Source of the DNA: CAZZCN01 sp964652975
GTDB taxonomy: Bacteria; Bacillota; Clostridia; Saccharofermentanales; UBA5734
Direction: 5' to 3'
NCBI GenBank assembly: GCA_964652975.1
Contig: CAZZCN010000026.1
Location: 1-35,770 of the forward strand
DNA: 35,770 nucleotides
Shown: piece by piece, positions 26,366-34,352 of the stretch
Numbering within the stretch: position 1 is the stretch's first letter
Layout of the letters: every line of letters starts with the position of its first letter
The notes under the pieces: generated by a model
What the model was told of the DNA's origin: nothing
Database searches by the model: none
The model's input: the letters and a program-made list of their open reading frames with translations, nothing else
Program-made: the position numbers and the translations under genes

Positions 26366-27103
26366 TCAGTCGAATTCAAAATACGAAAGATCGAACTTGT
26401 AAATCATATCCTTACGCTCAACAACAATCTTTGTCTTGTCACGCGTTACAGGATCTTTCTTAAGTAGCGAAATCAGTTCTCTTGTAGGGTTGACCGCTAC
26501 AGGGTGCCTTACCGCCTTGAACATCGAAAAATCGCCGGCGGTATCGCCGTAAGCGAACGACTGGGAGAGATCGATGTCGTATTTATCGACGAAATTAGCT
26601 ATAGCCTTTTCCTTGTTCCTGCTATCCCACATAGGGAAGATTTTGCCGGTAAAAATCCCTTCGTCGTTCTTGTAATAAACCGTGCCTGTATAATCATCGA
26701 AATTATGTTTTTTTGCCATCTCAGCCACGAGTTCACTCGGAGATCCGGATATGGCAATGACTTTGTGCCCTGCCTTCTTGTGAAAAAGAATCCTGTCCCT
26801 TGTATATGTATAAACCCTGTCACCGTTCTGGTCGACGACCCTTTTAGCAATAAACTCTATCTGCTTGCGATGCAAGCCCTTAACCGCCTCAACATAAATC
26901 TCGGCCATCTTGAGCAGATAATCGTCGTAGTTGCCGATGCGCTTGTCCCATTTTACGTACTTTTCCTTGACCTCGTTGTACCAGCGCTTCTGCTCGATAA
27001 TTTCGGACTTGATAAGCTTCTTGAAGGTTGCTGTAATAAGCCCCTCCCTGTAGAGTGTTCCATCAATATCAAAAAATGCCGCTATCGTTTTCGGATTATC
27101 CAT
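26366..27103 (-). CDS. HAD superfamily IB phosphatase
   Basis: The 245-residue protein is a HAD-IB hydrolase, the phosphoserine-phosphatase-like subfamily. Motif I is FFDIDGTLYREG (nucleophile D12, acid/base D14), motif II is the Ser of AISGSPSE, and motif III/IV is AYGDTAGDFSMFKAV. An alpha-helical cap lies between motifs I and II. AAAGGAG lies upstream of the ATG. It is convergent with the URO-D-family gene. The closest annotated groups are generic HAD-IB proteins and SerB-like enzymes. The absence of other serine genes leaves the substrate open. Confidence 0.9.
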   Translation of the reverse strand: MDNPKTIAAFFDIDGTLYREGLITATFKKLIKSEIIEQKRWYNEVKEKYVKWDKRIGNYDDYLLKMAEIYVEAVKGLHRKQIEFIAKRVVDQNGDRVYTYTRDRILFHKKAGHKVIAISGSPSELVAEMAKKHNFDDYTGTVYYKNDEGIFTGKIFPMWDSRNKEKAIANFVDKYDIDLSQSFAYGDTAGDFSMFKAVRHPVAVNPTRELISLLKKDPVTRDKTKIVVERKDMIYKFDLSYFEFD

Positions 27104-27219
27104 TTAAAGGTTCACTCCTTTCGTTTGGAAAGATAAAATATCCTGAAAAATTCTTCGGTTATGCCGCTAGTTAGTAAATATTTTAACAGTTATGGAATAA
27201 AAAAGCAATTTACAGTAGA

Positions 27220-27248
27220 TTGCCCTTGTGGTAGTATATCAGTATAAA
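27220..27248 (+). promoter_or_regulatory. Possible promoter of the AIM24/ABC/propeller unit
   Basis: TTGCCC at 27220-27225, a 17-bp spacer and TATAAA at 27243-27248. This would give a leader of about 95 nt before the GGAGG and ATG at 27350. The -35 is only a fair match. Confidence 0.35.
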
Positions 27249-27349
27249 AAATCCGCCATATGTAATCAGAATATAGGATTTTTGATATAGACAATCAATG
27301 AATAATTGTAAATCGTTAACACGAAAAACTTATAATTTGGAGGTATGAA

Positions 27350-28525
27350 ATGTTTTGTTCAAATTGCGGTAAACAGACAGATGACAATGCAAAATTTTGC
27401 GGATCCTGCGGAGCCCCCAACCCATTAAGGGCCCAAGCATCACAGCCCACACCGGCACAGCCTGCGCAACAGGCTCCGGTTACTCCAAGACCTCAAGTGC
27501 AACCTGCACCGGCAATTCCCGTGGTACCGGTTCCGAGACCGCAGGTGCCTCCTGCCCCTGTAAAAGTTGCTCCGACAACTCCCCCGACGCCCGTAAACGC
27601 GCAACCTGCAAGACCTGTAGCACCGGTTCCCCCAAGACCACAACCACAAAAAGCTCCTGTTCAACCTGTGGCATATAATCAGCCGATACAACAGCCGGTT
27701 CAACCTGCACAGCCTGCAGCATACAGCCAACCGATACAACAGCCGGTTCAACCTGTCGCATACACCCAGCCGGTTCAGCCTGTTCAGCCCGCAGCATACA
27801 ATCAGCCACCGCAGCAACAGTTTGCAGGCCAGCCCTCGAATATGAAATATCAGATATTCGGAGCCAACCTGCCAGCTGTAACAATTACCCTCAATCCAGG
27901 AGAAAGCATTTACACCCAGTCCGGCGGAATGGTTTGGATGGATGAAGGAATAACCATGGAGACAAATATGAAGGGTGGTTTGATGAAAGGCCTGGGGCGC
28001 ATGTTCTCGGGAGAGTCATTATTCATTGCTACATACACTGCATCGCGTCCGAACCAGGAGATTGTAATAGCATCAACCTTCCCAGGAAGCATTTCAGCTA
28101 TCGAGCTGAGAGGAAATTCAGTAATTGCACAGAAAACAGCATTTCTATGCGCACAACCGACCATCACAACAAGCGCATACCTGACCAAGAGTCTGGGTGC
28201 AGGTCTTTTCGGCGGTGAAGGATTTATTTTACAGAAGCTGACAGGGTTTGGGCATGTATTTCTTGAAATTGACGGGAGCCTGGTCGAGCGCGTTCTAGCA
28301 CCCGGTGAGAAAATCAAGGTAGATACCGGTAATGTTGCTGCCTTTGAAGAGACAGTGCAGTATCAATCAGAAATGGTCAAAGGATTTAAAAATATCCTAT
28401 TTGGCGGTGAAGGACTTTTTCTCACAACACTTACCGGTCCCGGTAAAGTCTGGCTGCAGACAATGACAATGCCGACTTTTGCAAAGCAACTCATACCGTT
28501 TTTGCCAAAGCCAAGCTCGAATTAG
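27350..28525 (+). CDS. Zinc-ribbon, Pro/Gln-rich linker and AIM24 (TIGR00266) protein
   Basis: Residues 1-22 form a zinc ribbon (C3, C6, C17, C20; C-x2-C-x10-C-x2-C). Residues about 25-163 are a Pro/Gln/Ala-rich disordered linker with repeated blocks such as QPIQQPVQPAAY. From M165 to the end is an AIM24-family domain (MKYQIFGANLPAVTITL, GESIYTQSGGMVWMD, GPGKVWLQT), a double-stranded beta-helix related to TIGR00266 proteins. The function of bacterial AIM24 proteins is not known. GGAGG precedes the ATG. The ABC substrate-binding gene starts 47 bp downstream in the same direction. The unfinished gene at the end of the window has the same zinc-ribbon/linker arrangement with a membrane domain. 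Confidence 0.9.
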   Translation: MFCSNCGKQTDDNAKFCGSCGAPNPLRAQASQPTPAQPAQQAPVTPRPQVQPAPAIPVVPVPRPQVPPAPVKVAPTTPPTPVNAQPARPVAPVPPRPQPQKAPVQPVAYNQPIQQPVQPAQPAAYSQPIQQPVQPVAYTQPVQPVQPAAYNQPPQQQFAGQPSNMKYQIFGANLPAVTITLNPGESIYTQSGGMVWMDEGITMETNMKGGLMKGLGRMFSGESLFIATYTASRPNQEIVIASTFPGSISAIELRGNSVIAQKTAFLCAQPTITTSAYLTKSLGAGLFGGEGFILQKLTGFGHVFLEIDGSLVERVLAPGEKIKVDTGNVAAFEETVQYQSEMVKGFKNILFGGEGLFLTTLTGPGKVWLQTMTMPTFAKQLIPFLPKPSSN

Positions 28526-28572
28526 ACAAGTAAAATATATTGAAAATGAAATCAAGGAAGGACAAATATTTT

Positions 28573-29643
28573 ATGGCATTTAATTTTTTTAAAACAACTA
28601 ACAAGCATGCCAAGTTAATATGTGTTGTGTCAATCTGTCTGATTTTTGCCGGAATGTTCGCAGGATGCGACAAGAGCATGAACCAGAACAAGACCCAGAG
28701 AACAGTTGTGGTTTATACATCTGTTGACCAGGTTTATTCAGAAAAGGTCTTCAAAGCATATGAGCAAGAGACCGGAGTCAAAGTAAAACCTGTTTTTGAT
28801 ATCGAGGCCAATAAGACGGTCGGACTTGTCAATAGAATCATAGGTGAGAAATCCAATCCTCAGGCTGATGTATTCTGGAATGGAGAGATACTCCAGACTA
28901 TTGTTCTCAAGGAAAGTGGTGTTTTAGAGAAGGCATCTCCGGAAAACTCCAAGAATCTACCGGCATCATTTATTGATAAGGATGGCACCTGGTTTGGATT
29001 TGGCGGAAGGGCAAGGGTTCTGATTTTCAACAAAACCCTTATATCTAAAGAAAACTGCCCCAAGACTCTTGAAGATTTTGCCAATGGCGACAATGTCAAG
29101 AAGACAGGAATCGCATACCCGATTTTTGGCACGACAGCGACTCATGCGGCAGCACTTTATTCTTCTTGGGGAGATACCAAAGCAAAGGCATATTATGAGA
29201 AGCTAAAAAATGCCGGAGTTGTAATTCTTGACGGCAACGGCGTAGTTAAGGATTATGTCAGCCAAAAGAAGCTTGTTATGGGGCTTACAGATACAGATGA
29301 CGCCCTTTCCGAGATGGATAAGAACAAGGACCTGGACATTCTTTTTCTAGACCAGGGTACAGACCAGATTGGAAACCTTGTAATTCCCAATACAGTAGCC
29401 AAAATCAAGGGTGGACCTAATCCAACAGAAGCCGAAAAATTCATAGACTATCTTCTTTCTGTTAAGGTAGAGCAGGCACTTGTAGACGATGGATGGATTC
29501 AGATACCGGTCAACAAAGGGTTGTCTAATGTCTCTCCTGTGGTAACAGCGGCCAATATTAAAATGATGGACGTTGATTTCAACAAAGCCTTTGAAAGCGT
29601 GGAGAAGTCGAAGACCGAATTAACCGCCATTTTTATAAGGTAA
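28573..29643 (+). CDS. ABC transporter substrate-binding lipoprotein (Fe3+-type)
   Basis: This 356-residue extracellular solute-binding protein has a lipoprotein signal: a hydrophobic stretch ending in GMFAGC, with C32 as the lipidated cysteine. The mature part, VVVYTSVDQVYSEKVF and ADVFWNGEILQTIVL, resembles the FbpA/AfuA iron(III) group, where the early YTS motif and later Tyr residues matter. Related members bind phosphonates or other small anions, so the ligand is not certain. I chose ATG 28573 because AAGGAAGG lies about 11 bases upstream; the longer in-frame ATGs at 28540 and 28546 have none. A permease gene follows 27 bp later. Confidence 0.92.
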   Translation: MAFNFFKTTNKHAKLICVVSICLIFAGMFAGCDKSMNQNKTQRTVVVYTSVDQVYSEKVFKAYEQETGVKVKPVFDIEANKTVGLVNRIIGEKSNPQADVFWNGEILQTIVLKESGVLEKASPENSKNLPASFIDKDGTWFGFGGRARVLIFNKTLISKENCPKTLEDFANGDNVKKTGIAYPIFGTTATHAAALYSSWGDTKAKAYYEKLKNAGVVILDGNGVVKDYVSQKKLVMGLTDTDDALSEMDKNKDLDILFLDQGTDQIGNLVIPNTVAKIKGGPNPTEAEKFIDYLLSVKVEQALVDDGWIQIPVNKGLSNVSPVVTAANIKMMDVDFNKAFESVEKSKTELTAIFIR

Positions 29644-29670
29644 AATAATTTAGTCAGGTGGATGTTTGTA

Positions 29671-31233
29671 TTGAAAAAGACATTTTCCACTCAAAATGCA
29701 GTCAGATGGGGGCTTACTATCGGATACATTGTTATCCTGGTCGCCCCTGTCGCATTTTTATTCTGGAAAGCTTTACTTAATCTGGTAGCCGGAGAGGACT
29801 TCACTGTTCCGGGTATAAGCTTGCCGCTTTTTGCGAGCAGCGTGTTGATTGAAACTGCTTCAACGCTTATCTGTGTTGCGTTAGGGATACTTGCTGCTTT
29901 GTTTCTGTGGAACTATTTTGAGCAAAAACGGAAAATTCTCTTTTATATTATTCTGCTCTGTGCGCTAATTCCTCCGTTTATTCATGTGCATTCATGGATT
30001 AAGACCATGGACGCCTTTAATTCTGCCGTATTTAATCTGACCGGACTTCCGTTTAATTTTACAGGGATCGGTGCGGTTGTCTGGACTACGGCAATCTCGT
30101 ACCTGCCTTTTACAACTGCGCTTTGTTTTTTTGGACTGCAAAGCATACCTGCTGAGATTGTCGATCTTATAAGGATGGAGACAGATGGGAGGAAGGCGTT
30201 TTTCAAAAACATTACACCTTATTTTGCGCCTTATTCCGTCATAGGGGCACTTTTCATTTTTTTGATTAATATCAATGACTATGCGATTCCGTCAGTTTTC
30301 GGAGTTAATGTATACGCGCTCGAACTTTTTGCACTTTTTAGTGCAAGTGGAAACATCTATTCAATAGCACTTTCATCCTTGCCTCTGATAGCTTTGTCCG
30401 TTGTGATAGTAGCAGTGATTGCTTTTATAACGCGGAAGTCGGACCTTAGTGAAAATTTTTCAAAAAACATAAATCCCTTTTCTCATGAGCCCTTTATGCG
30501 AAACGCTTCGATTGCCGGAGGAATCGGGTTGCTTGCTTTTGTAACTGTTCCGGTATTGTCGATGATAATAGAAAGCTTTGGAGTGGATGGATTGCCAGAC
30601 ATTATTCTCGATTCGAGTGACCAGATTTTCTATTCGCTTATTGTAAGTGCACTTACCGCGGTAGTATCTGTATTGCCGGCTGCCCTTTACGCATATGCAC
30701 ATTTCATGAGCCGCAGGAGCCAAGGCATTACTGTGATTTTCACTCTGCCGTTTATTATTCCGTCAGCAATCCTGGGGCTTTCAATGATAGTGTTCTGGAA
30801 TCAAGGCATGATGACTGGACTGTATCAAAGCTCTATGATGACCGTTATTGGTCTTTCGACTCGTTTCTCGATAATAGCGATTCTTTACCTGATGTTAAAG
30901 TTTAAACGTCTTGACCGGGAACTTGCGGACTCGACGAAACTGTCGCTTTCTTTTTTTCAGGGCTTTCACGGCGTGATTCTGCCGATGATGCGAAGGGATA
31001 TTCTGGCATGCGTGTTGATGATTTTTGCACTTTCGATGGGGGAATACGGGATTGTTCTATTGATAACTCCACCGGGATATCAGATGCTGACCATTAAAAT
31101 ATATAACTATTTGCATTATGGGTCTTCGGACGTTGTATTTGCGCTTAATTTATTTGTTTTTCTGCTGGTGGTTGCAGTAGCGGCATCAATGGTTCTGATT
31201 TATAGTGTAAAGACAGGAGAAAAAGGCACCTAG
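29671..31233 (+). CDS. ABC transporter permease, double-length (FbpB type)
   Basis: The 520-residue protein has about 12 membrane segments in two similar halves, each with a BPD_transp_1 (EAA-loop) region: DLIRMETDGRKAFFKNITPY in the first half and DSTKLSLSFFQGFHGVILP in the second. This is the single-gene permease form of iron(III)-type importers. The preferred start is TTG 29671, because AGGTGG ends 9 bases before it; for the ATG at 29662 that site would touch the start codon. The upstream binding protein is its partner. No ATP-binding subunit is encoded nearby or anywhere in the window, so the ATPase must come from another locus. Confidence 0.92.
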   Translation: MKKTFSTQNAVRWGLTIGYIVILVAPVAFLFWKALLNLVAGEDFTVPGISLPLFASSVLIETASTLICVALGILAALFLWNYFEQKRKILFYIILLCALIPPFIHVHSWIKTMDAFNSAVFNLTGLPFNFTGIGAVVWTTAISYLPFTTALCFFGLQSIPAEIVDLIRMETDGRKAFFKNITPYFAPYSVIGALFIFLININDYAIPSVFGVNVYALELFALFSASGNIYSIALSSLPLIALSVVIVAVIAFITRKSDLSENFSKNINPFSHEPFMRNASIAGGIGLLAFVTVPVLSMIIESFGVDGLPDIILDSSDQIFYSLIVSALTAVVSVLPAALYAYAHFMSRRSQGITVIFTLPFIIPSAILGLSMIVFWNQGMMTGLYQSSMMTVIGLSTRFSIIAILYLMLKFKRLDRELADSTKLSLSFFQGFHGVILPMMRRDILACVLMIFALSMGEYGIVLLITPPGYQMLTIKIYNYLHYGSSDVVFALNLFVFLLVVAVAASMVLIYSVKTGEKGT

Positions 31234-31304
31234 ACAACATAGGCATCATACACAGCCTATAATCATTAGAAATGTTTCAAAAATACAACCCAGGGAGAAA
31301 AAAT

Positions 31305-32519
31305 TTGACTAATCCTATTAAAGAACAAAATAGTAACTCGGACAGGAAGTCCAAACCCCTATGGATTGGTACAGTAATTGTCGTTGTGGCACTATTGTTG
31401 ATTCTGGGGGCGACCGGAATCAAAAAAGAATATGATGCCAGAAAACCGATTGACGGGTTTACAGCATTTCTGCCAGATACGGATATCTGTTCTATAGCCT
31501 TGTTCAAAGGTGACGTCTGGGCCGGAGGGGTTGATGGACTTTTTGTATTGAGAGGTATTAAGGACTTTCAGGAGGAAGAGGCAAAATCAAATCAATACTA
31601 TGGCAAAAAGCAAATTTACAAGTCCGAAGAGATCGGCAATTACAGATATGTCAAGGCGGTCCTATCTGACGGCAAGAGAATCTGGGTTGGTCACGACAGA
31701 GGGCTCACATTGATCGAAGGCTCCAAAATAATTGATTTTACAGACAAAAACGGGCTGCCTGACAGACGAGTCAATGCGCTTTGTCTTGATTCCAAAGGGA
31801 CTTTGTGGGTAGGTACGTGGGGCGGCGTTGTAACGATGAAAAATATGAATGTCGAAAAAACATATACTACCAAGGATGGACTTATTGCCGACATGGTCAA
31901 CGTAATCAAAGAGGATTCAACAGGGGGGATGTGGTTTGGATCATATGTCGCTCCCCGTGGCGGAATCAGCGTTTTTTACAATAATAAATGGCAGCGATTT
32001 TCAACCGGAGAAGGTCTTATACATGCGAATATCAATGCTATAACAGAGTTAAATGATAAAAGCATCCTTACTGGAGGCGGACTTTACACAAAAGGCGGCG
32101 GGACACGCTTCATCCATGAGGGGGGCTCCTGGAAAATAAAAGGATATCTGCAAAAAGAAGACGGGCTTGCCGGTGCGAAAATAAGGTCATTGATGCAAGA
32201 CAGCAAATCAAGAATATGGGTCGGCTCGGAATACGAAGGACTTGCCGTGCTTAAGCAAATTGGTGAAAACGAATTAAACAAGGCATTGAATAATGGGGCA
32301 AGCCAAGCGGGGAATAATGCAATAAGCCGTTCAGGGGAAAACAGAGTAAGTCAAGAAGAGAAAAGCGGAGCAAGTACGGTAGAGAATAACGGCGAAATGC
32401 AATCTGAGATTTTGACGAAGAAAACCGGATTACCGGACAATGAAGTGAAGGTAATAGTGGAGGCACCTGACAAATCGGTATGGGTAGGGACACGTAACGG
32501 CATCGTTCGGATAGAGTGA
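31305..32519 (+). CDS. Membrane-anchored beta-propeller protein with Reg_prop-type repeats
   Basis: The 404-residue protein has one N-terminal transmembrane segment (about residues 20-42) followed by propeller repeats of the two-component regulator (Reg_prop) type. Examples are KRIWVGHDRGLTLIEGSKI, GTLWVGTWGGVVTMK, GGMWFGSY, SRIWVGSEYEGLAVL and KSVWVGTRNGIVRIE, each alternating with NGLPD or DGL-like turns. There is no kinase or DNA-binding domain, so it is a sensor-like or binding module alone. A Ser/Asn/Gly-rich insert interrupts the last two blades. I chose TTG 31305 because GGGAG lies 7 bases upstream; ATG 31272 lacks a site. It probably ends the transporter operon. Its stop codon lies inside a 17-bp hairpin. 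Confidence 0.85.
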   Translation: MTNPIKEQNSNSDRKSKPLWIGTVIVVVALLLILGATGIKKEYDARKPIDGFTAFLPDTDICSIALFKGDVWAGGVDGLFVLRGIKDFQEEEAKSNQYYGKKQIYKSEEIGNYRYVKAVLSDGKRIWVGHDRGLTLIEGSKIIDFTDKNGLPDRRVNALCLDSKGTLWVGTWGGVVTMKNMNVEKTYTTKDGLIADMVNVIKEDSTGGMWFGSYVAPRGGISVFYNNKWQRFSTGEGLIHANINAITELNDKSILTGGGLYTKGGGTRFIHEGGSWKIKGYLQKEDGLAGAKIRSLMQDSKSRIWVGSEYEGLAVLKQIGENELNKALNNGASQAGNNAISRSGENRVSQEEKSGASTVENNGEMQSEILTKKTGLPDNEVKVIVEAPDKSVWVGTRNGIVRIE

Positions 32520-32548
32520 AAAGATTTATCCTTTCACTCTATCCGAAC
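32505..32548. repeat. 17-bp perfect inverted repeat spanning the propeller gene stop
   Basis: GTTCGGATAGAGTGAAA (32505-32521) pairs perfectly with 32532-32548. The TGA stop (32517-32519) is within the left arm. No T-run follows. Confidence 0.85.
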
Positions 32549-32572
32549 CTGGAAGAACCGTTTGCCAGCATA

Positions 32573-32598
32573 GTTTGAAAGAATAAATTCTTTCAAAC
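32573..32598. repeat. Inverted repeat, second hairpin of the array
   Basis: GTTTGAAAGAA (32573-32583) pairs with TTCTTTCAAAC (32588-32598) around a 4-nt loop. Confidence 0.8.
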
Positions 32599-32603
32599 AT
32601 TTG

Positions 32604-32657
32604 AAAAACCATTTGACAGCATTAATGCTGTCAGACACAAAGTGTCACATGGTTTTT
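32604..32657 (+). terminator. Branched (three-way) hairpin terminator
   Basis: The outer stem AAAAACCAT (32604-32612) pairs with ATGGTTTTT (32649-32657). Inside are two further hairpins: TGACAGC (32614-32620) with GCTGTCA (32627-32633), and GACAC (32634-32638) with GTGTC (32642-32646). The outer arm ends in TTTTT, as in an intrinsic terminator. A related 16-mer (AACCGTTTGCCAGCAT versus AACCATTTGACAGCAT) appears 50 bp upstream. Confidence 0.7.
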
Positions 32658-32708
32658 AATTGCATATTACATTATGCAGCATAAATTATTATATTGTAAG
32701 GAGATTAG

Positions 32709-34187
32709 ATGAAAGAACGACCAAACATTTTAGTTTTTATGACCGACCATCAGAGGGGGGACATGGCACCGCCTTTTAAAAGGGCGATTACACCCAACTT
32801 GGATGAATTCTACCAAAATGCAGCGGCATTTTCGCAGGCGTATTGCCCTTCGCCGCATTGCTGTCCGGCACGAGCTTCTTTTTTTAGCGGTCTGTACCCG
32901 AGCGAGCACGGCGTCTGGAACAACGTAGATGTGGGGAATACATTATCCAGAGGGCTAAACGATAATGTCAGACTTTTTTCCGAAGACCTTATGGAATCCG
33001 GCTATGAAATGTATTTTAGCGGAAAGTGGCATGTGTCTGCTGAAGAAGGACCTTTGGAGAGGGGTTTTTCTCATTGCTACCCGGCACATAACTGGTACAA
33101 GAAGCTGCCAAAGACACCAAACACATCAGAATGGAATTATTACAAAAGCAAAAAATCAATAAACGAGGCGAACGCCTCAACTGTTATAGAGAAAAGCGAT
33201 GAAAGGCTGCCATCACAGCTTTTAAGAGAGGGTTATCCGGACTTCTCCATTTATGGAGAGAAAAGCGATGTTTTCGGAGACGAAAAAGTTGTAAATGAAG
33301 GCTGCACATTTATAAGGGATGCAGCGAACTGCAGTACCCCGTGGTTTCACTACATCGGCGTTTTGGGTCCCCACGACCCATATTATGCAGCAAAGGAATT
33401 TTTGGATATGTACCCCGTCGAAAGCATTGAACTTCCGGTCAATTTTTATGATGACATGAAGGACAAGCCGAATCTTTACAGGCGGACAAAGGATAGATTT
33501 TCACAGCTCACCGAAGGGGAATACAAGGAAGCAATAAGGCATTATCTAGCGTTTTGCAGCTACGAGGATTTTTTGTTCGGGAAAATAATTGACACATTGA
33601 AGGAGACAGATCAGTACGAAAATACAGTTGTGATTTACACTTCGGACCATGGTGATTATGCAGGCGAACATGGGCTTTTTGCAAAAGGACTGCCTTGCTT
33701 TAAAGGAGCCTATAGCATACCGCTTTTGATCGGGTCGGGAGGCGATTTTTTCAAGGTTAAAGGCAGATCATTTGACGAATTTGTTTCAATAACCGACATA
33801 GCACCGACTATTTTGGATTTTGCCAGTATACCGCAAAGGGAAATGAGCGGTAAATCACTTATTGGATTTTTGAACGAAGAAAAAACAGAGGACTGGACCG
33901 ATGCTGTCTACACCCAGTCAAACGGAAATGAATTGTATGGCATCCAGCGCTCGGTAATGACACGGGACTGGAAATATGTCTACAATGGATTTGACTATGA
34001 CGAGCTTTACAACCTGGCAGACGACCCTGATGAGATGACCAATCTCGCAGGCAAGGAAGGCTATTCAGCGATAAAAAAGGATCTGGCTTACCGCCTGTGG
34101 AGGTTTGCATACGAGCACAAGGAGACATCAATCAATCCGTATGTGATGGTCTCTCTGGCGGAGTTCGGCCCCGGGATTATATTTTAG
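32709..34187 (+). CDS. Sulfatase family hydrolase, cytosolic
   Basis: The 492-residue protein is a type I sulfatase of the alkaline-phosphatase superfamily. NILVFMTDHQRGD holds the first metal Asp (D13). The active-site signature is C51-x-P53-x-R55 in HCCPARASFFSG, where the cysteine would be oxidised to formylglycine. YTSDHGDYAGEHGLF supplies further metal ligands. There is no signal peptide, so it should act inside the cell, perhaps on imported sulfated sugars. Choline-sulfatase and phosphonate monoester hydrolase relatives share this layout. No formylglycine-generating enzyme or anSME is encoded in the window. AAGGAG precedes the ATG. It is likely monocistronic after the terminator at 32604-32657. 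Confidence 0.92.
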   Translation: MKERPNILVFMTDHQRGDMAPPFKRAITPNLDEFYQNAAAFSQAYCPSPHCCPARASFFSGLYPSEHGVWNNVDVGNTLSRGLNDNVRLFSEDLMESGYEMYFSGKWHVSAEEGPLERGFSHCYPAHNWYKKLPKTPNTSEWNYYKSKKSINEANASTVIEKSDERLPSQLLREGYPDFSIYGEKSDVFGDEKVVNEGCTFIRDAANCSTPWFHYIGVLGPHDPYYAAKEFLDMYPVESIELPVNFYDDMKDKPNLYRRTKDRFSQLTEGEYKEAIRHYLAFCSYEDFLFGKIIDTLKETDQYENTVVIYTSDHGDYAGEHGLFAKGLPCFKGAYSIPLLIGSGGDFFKVKGRSFDEFVSITDIAPTILDFASIPQREMSGKSLIGFLNEEKTEDWTDAVYTQSNGNELYGIQRSVMTRDWKYVYNGFDYDELYNLADDPDEMTNLAGKEGYSAIKKDLAYRLWRFAYEHKETSINPYVMVSLAEFGPGIIF

Positions 34188-34211
34188 AATTTTTAGCTTA
34201 TTTTTGGTTAT

Positions 34212-34239
34212 TTCAAAACTAAATAAACTGATGTATAAT
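34212..34239 (+). promoter_or_regulatory. Possible promoter of the last gene
   Basis: TTCAAA at 34212-34217, a 16-bp spacer and a perfect TATAAT at 34234-34239. The leader would be about 105 nt. Confidence 0.45.
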
Positions 34240-34352
34240 TAATTTGAATTTACTGACATTTTTATATCATTATTGAACAAACGTACAACTGAAATATTTC
34301 AATTATTTGCTTATAAAAAGGCAATTGACAAAAATGATGGGGGGATAAATTT

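Noticed and set aside
27306..27336. TTGTAA and TATAAT before the AIM24 gene as a promoter
   Set aside because: The spacer is 19 bp, and transcription would start after the ribosome binding site at 27339-27343.
27440..27884. Overlapping frames in the Pro/Gln-rich linker of the AIM24 gene
   Set aside because: Repetitive GC-rich codons keep several frames open. Only the plus-strand frame has the zinc ribbon and the AIM24 domain.
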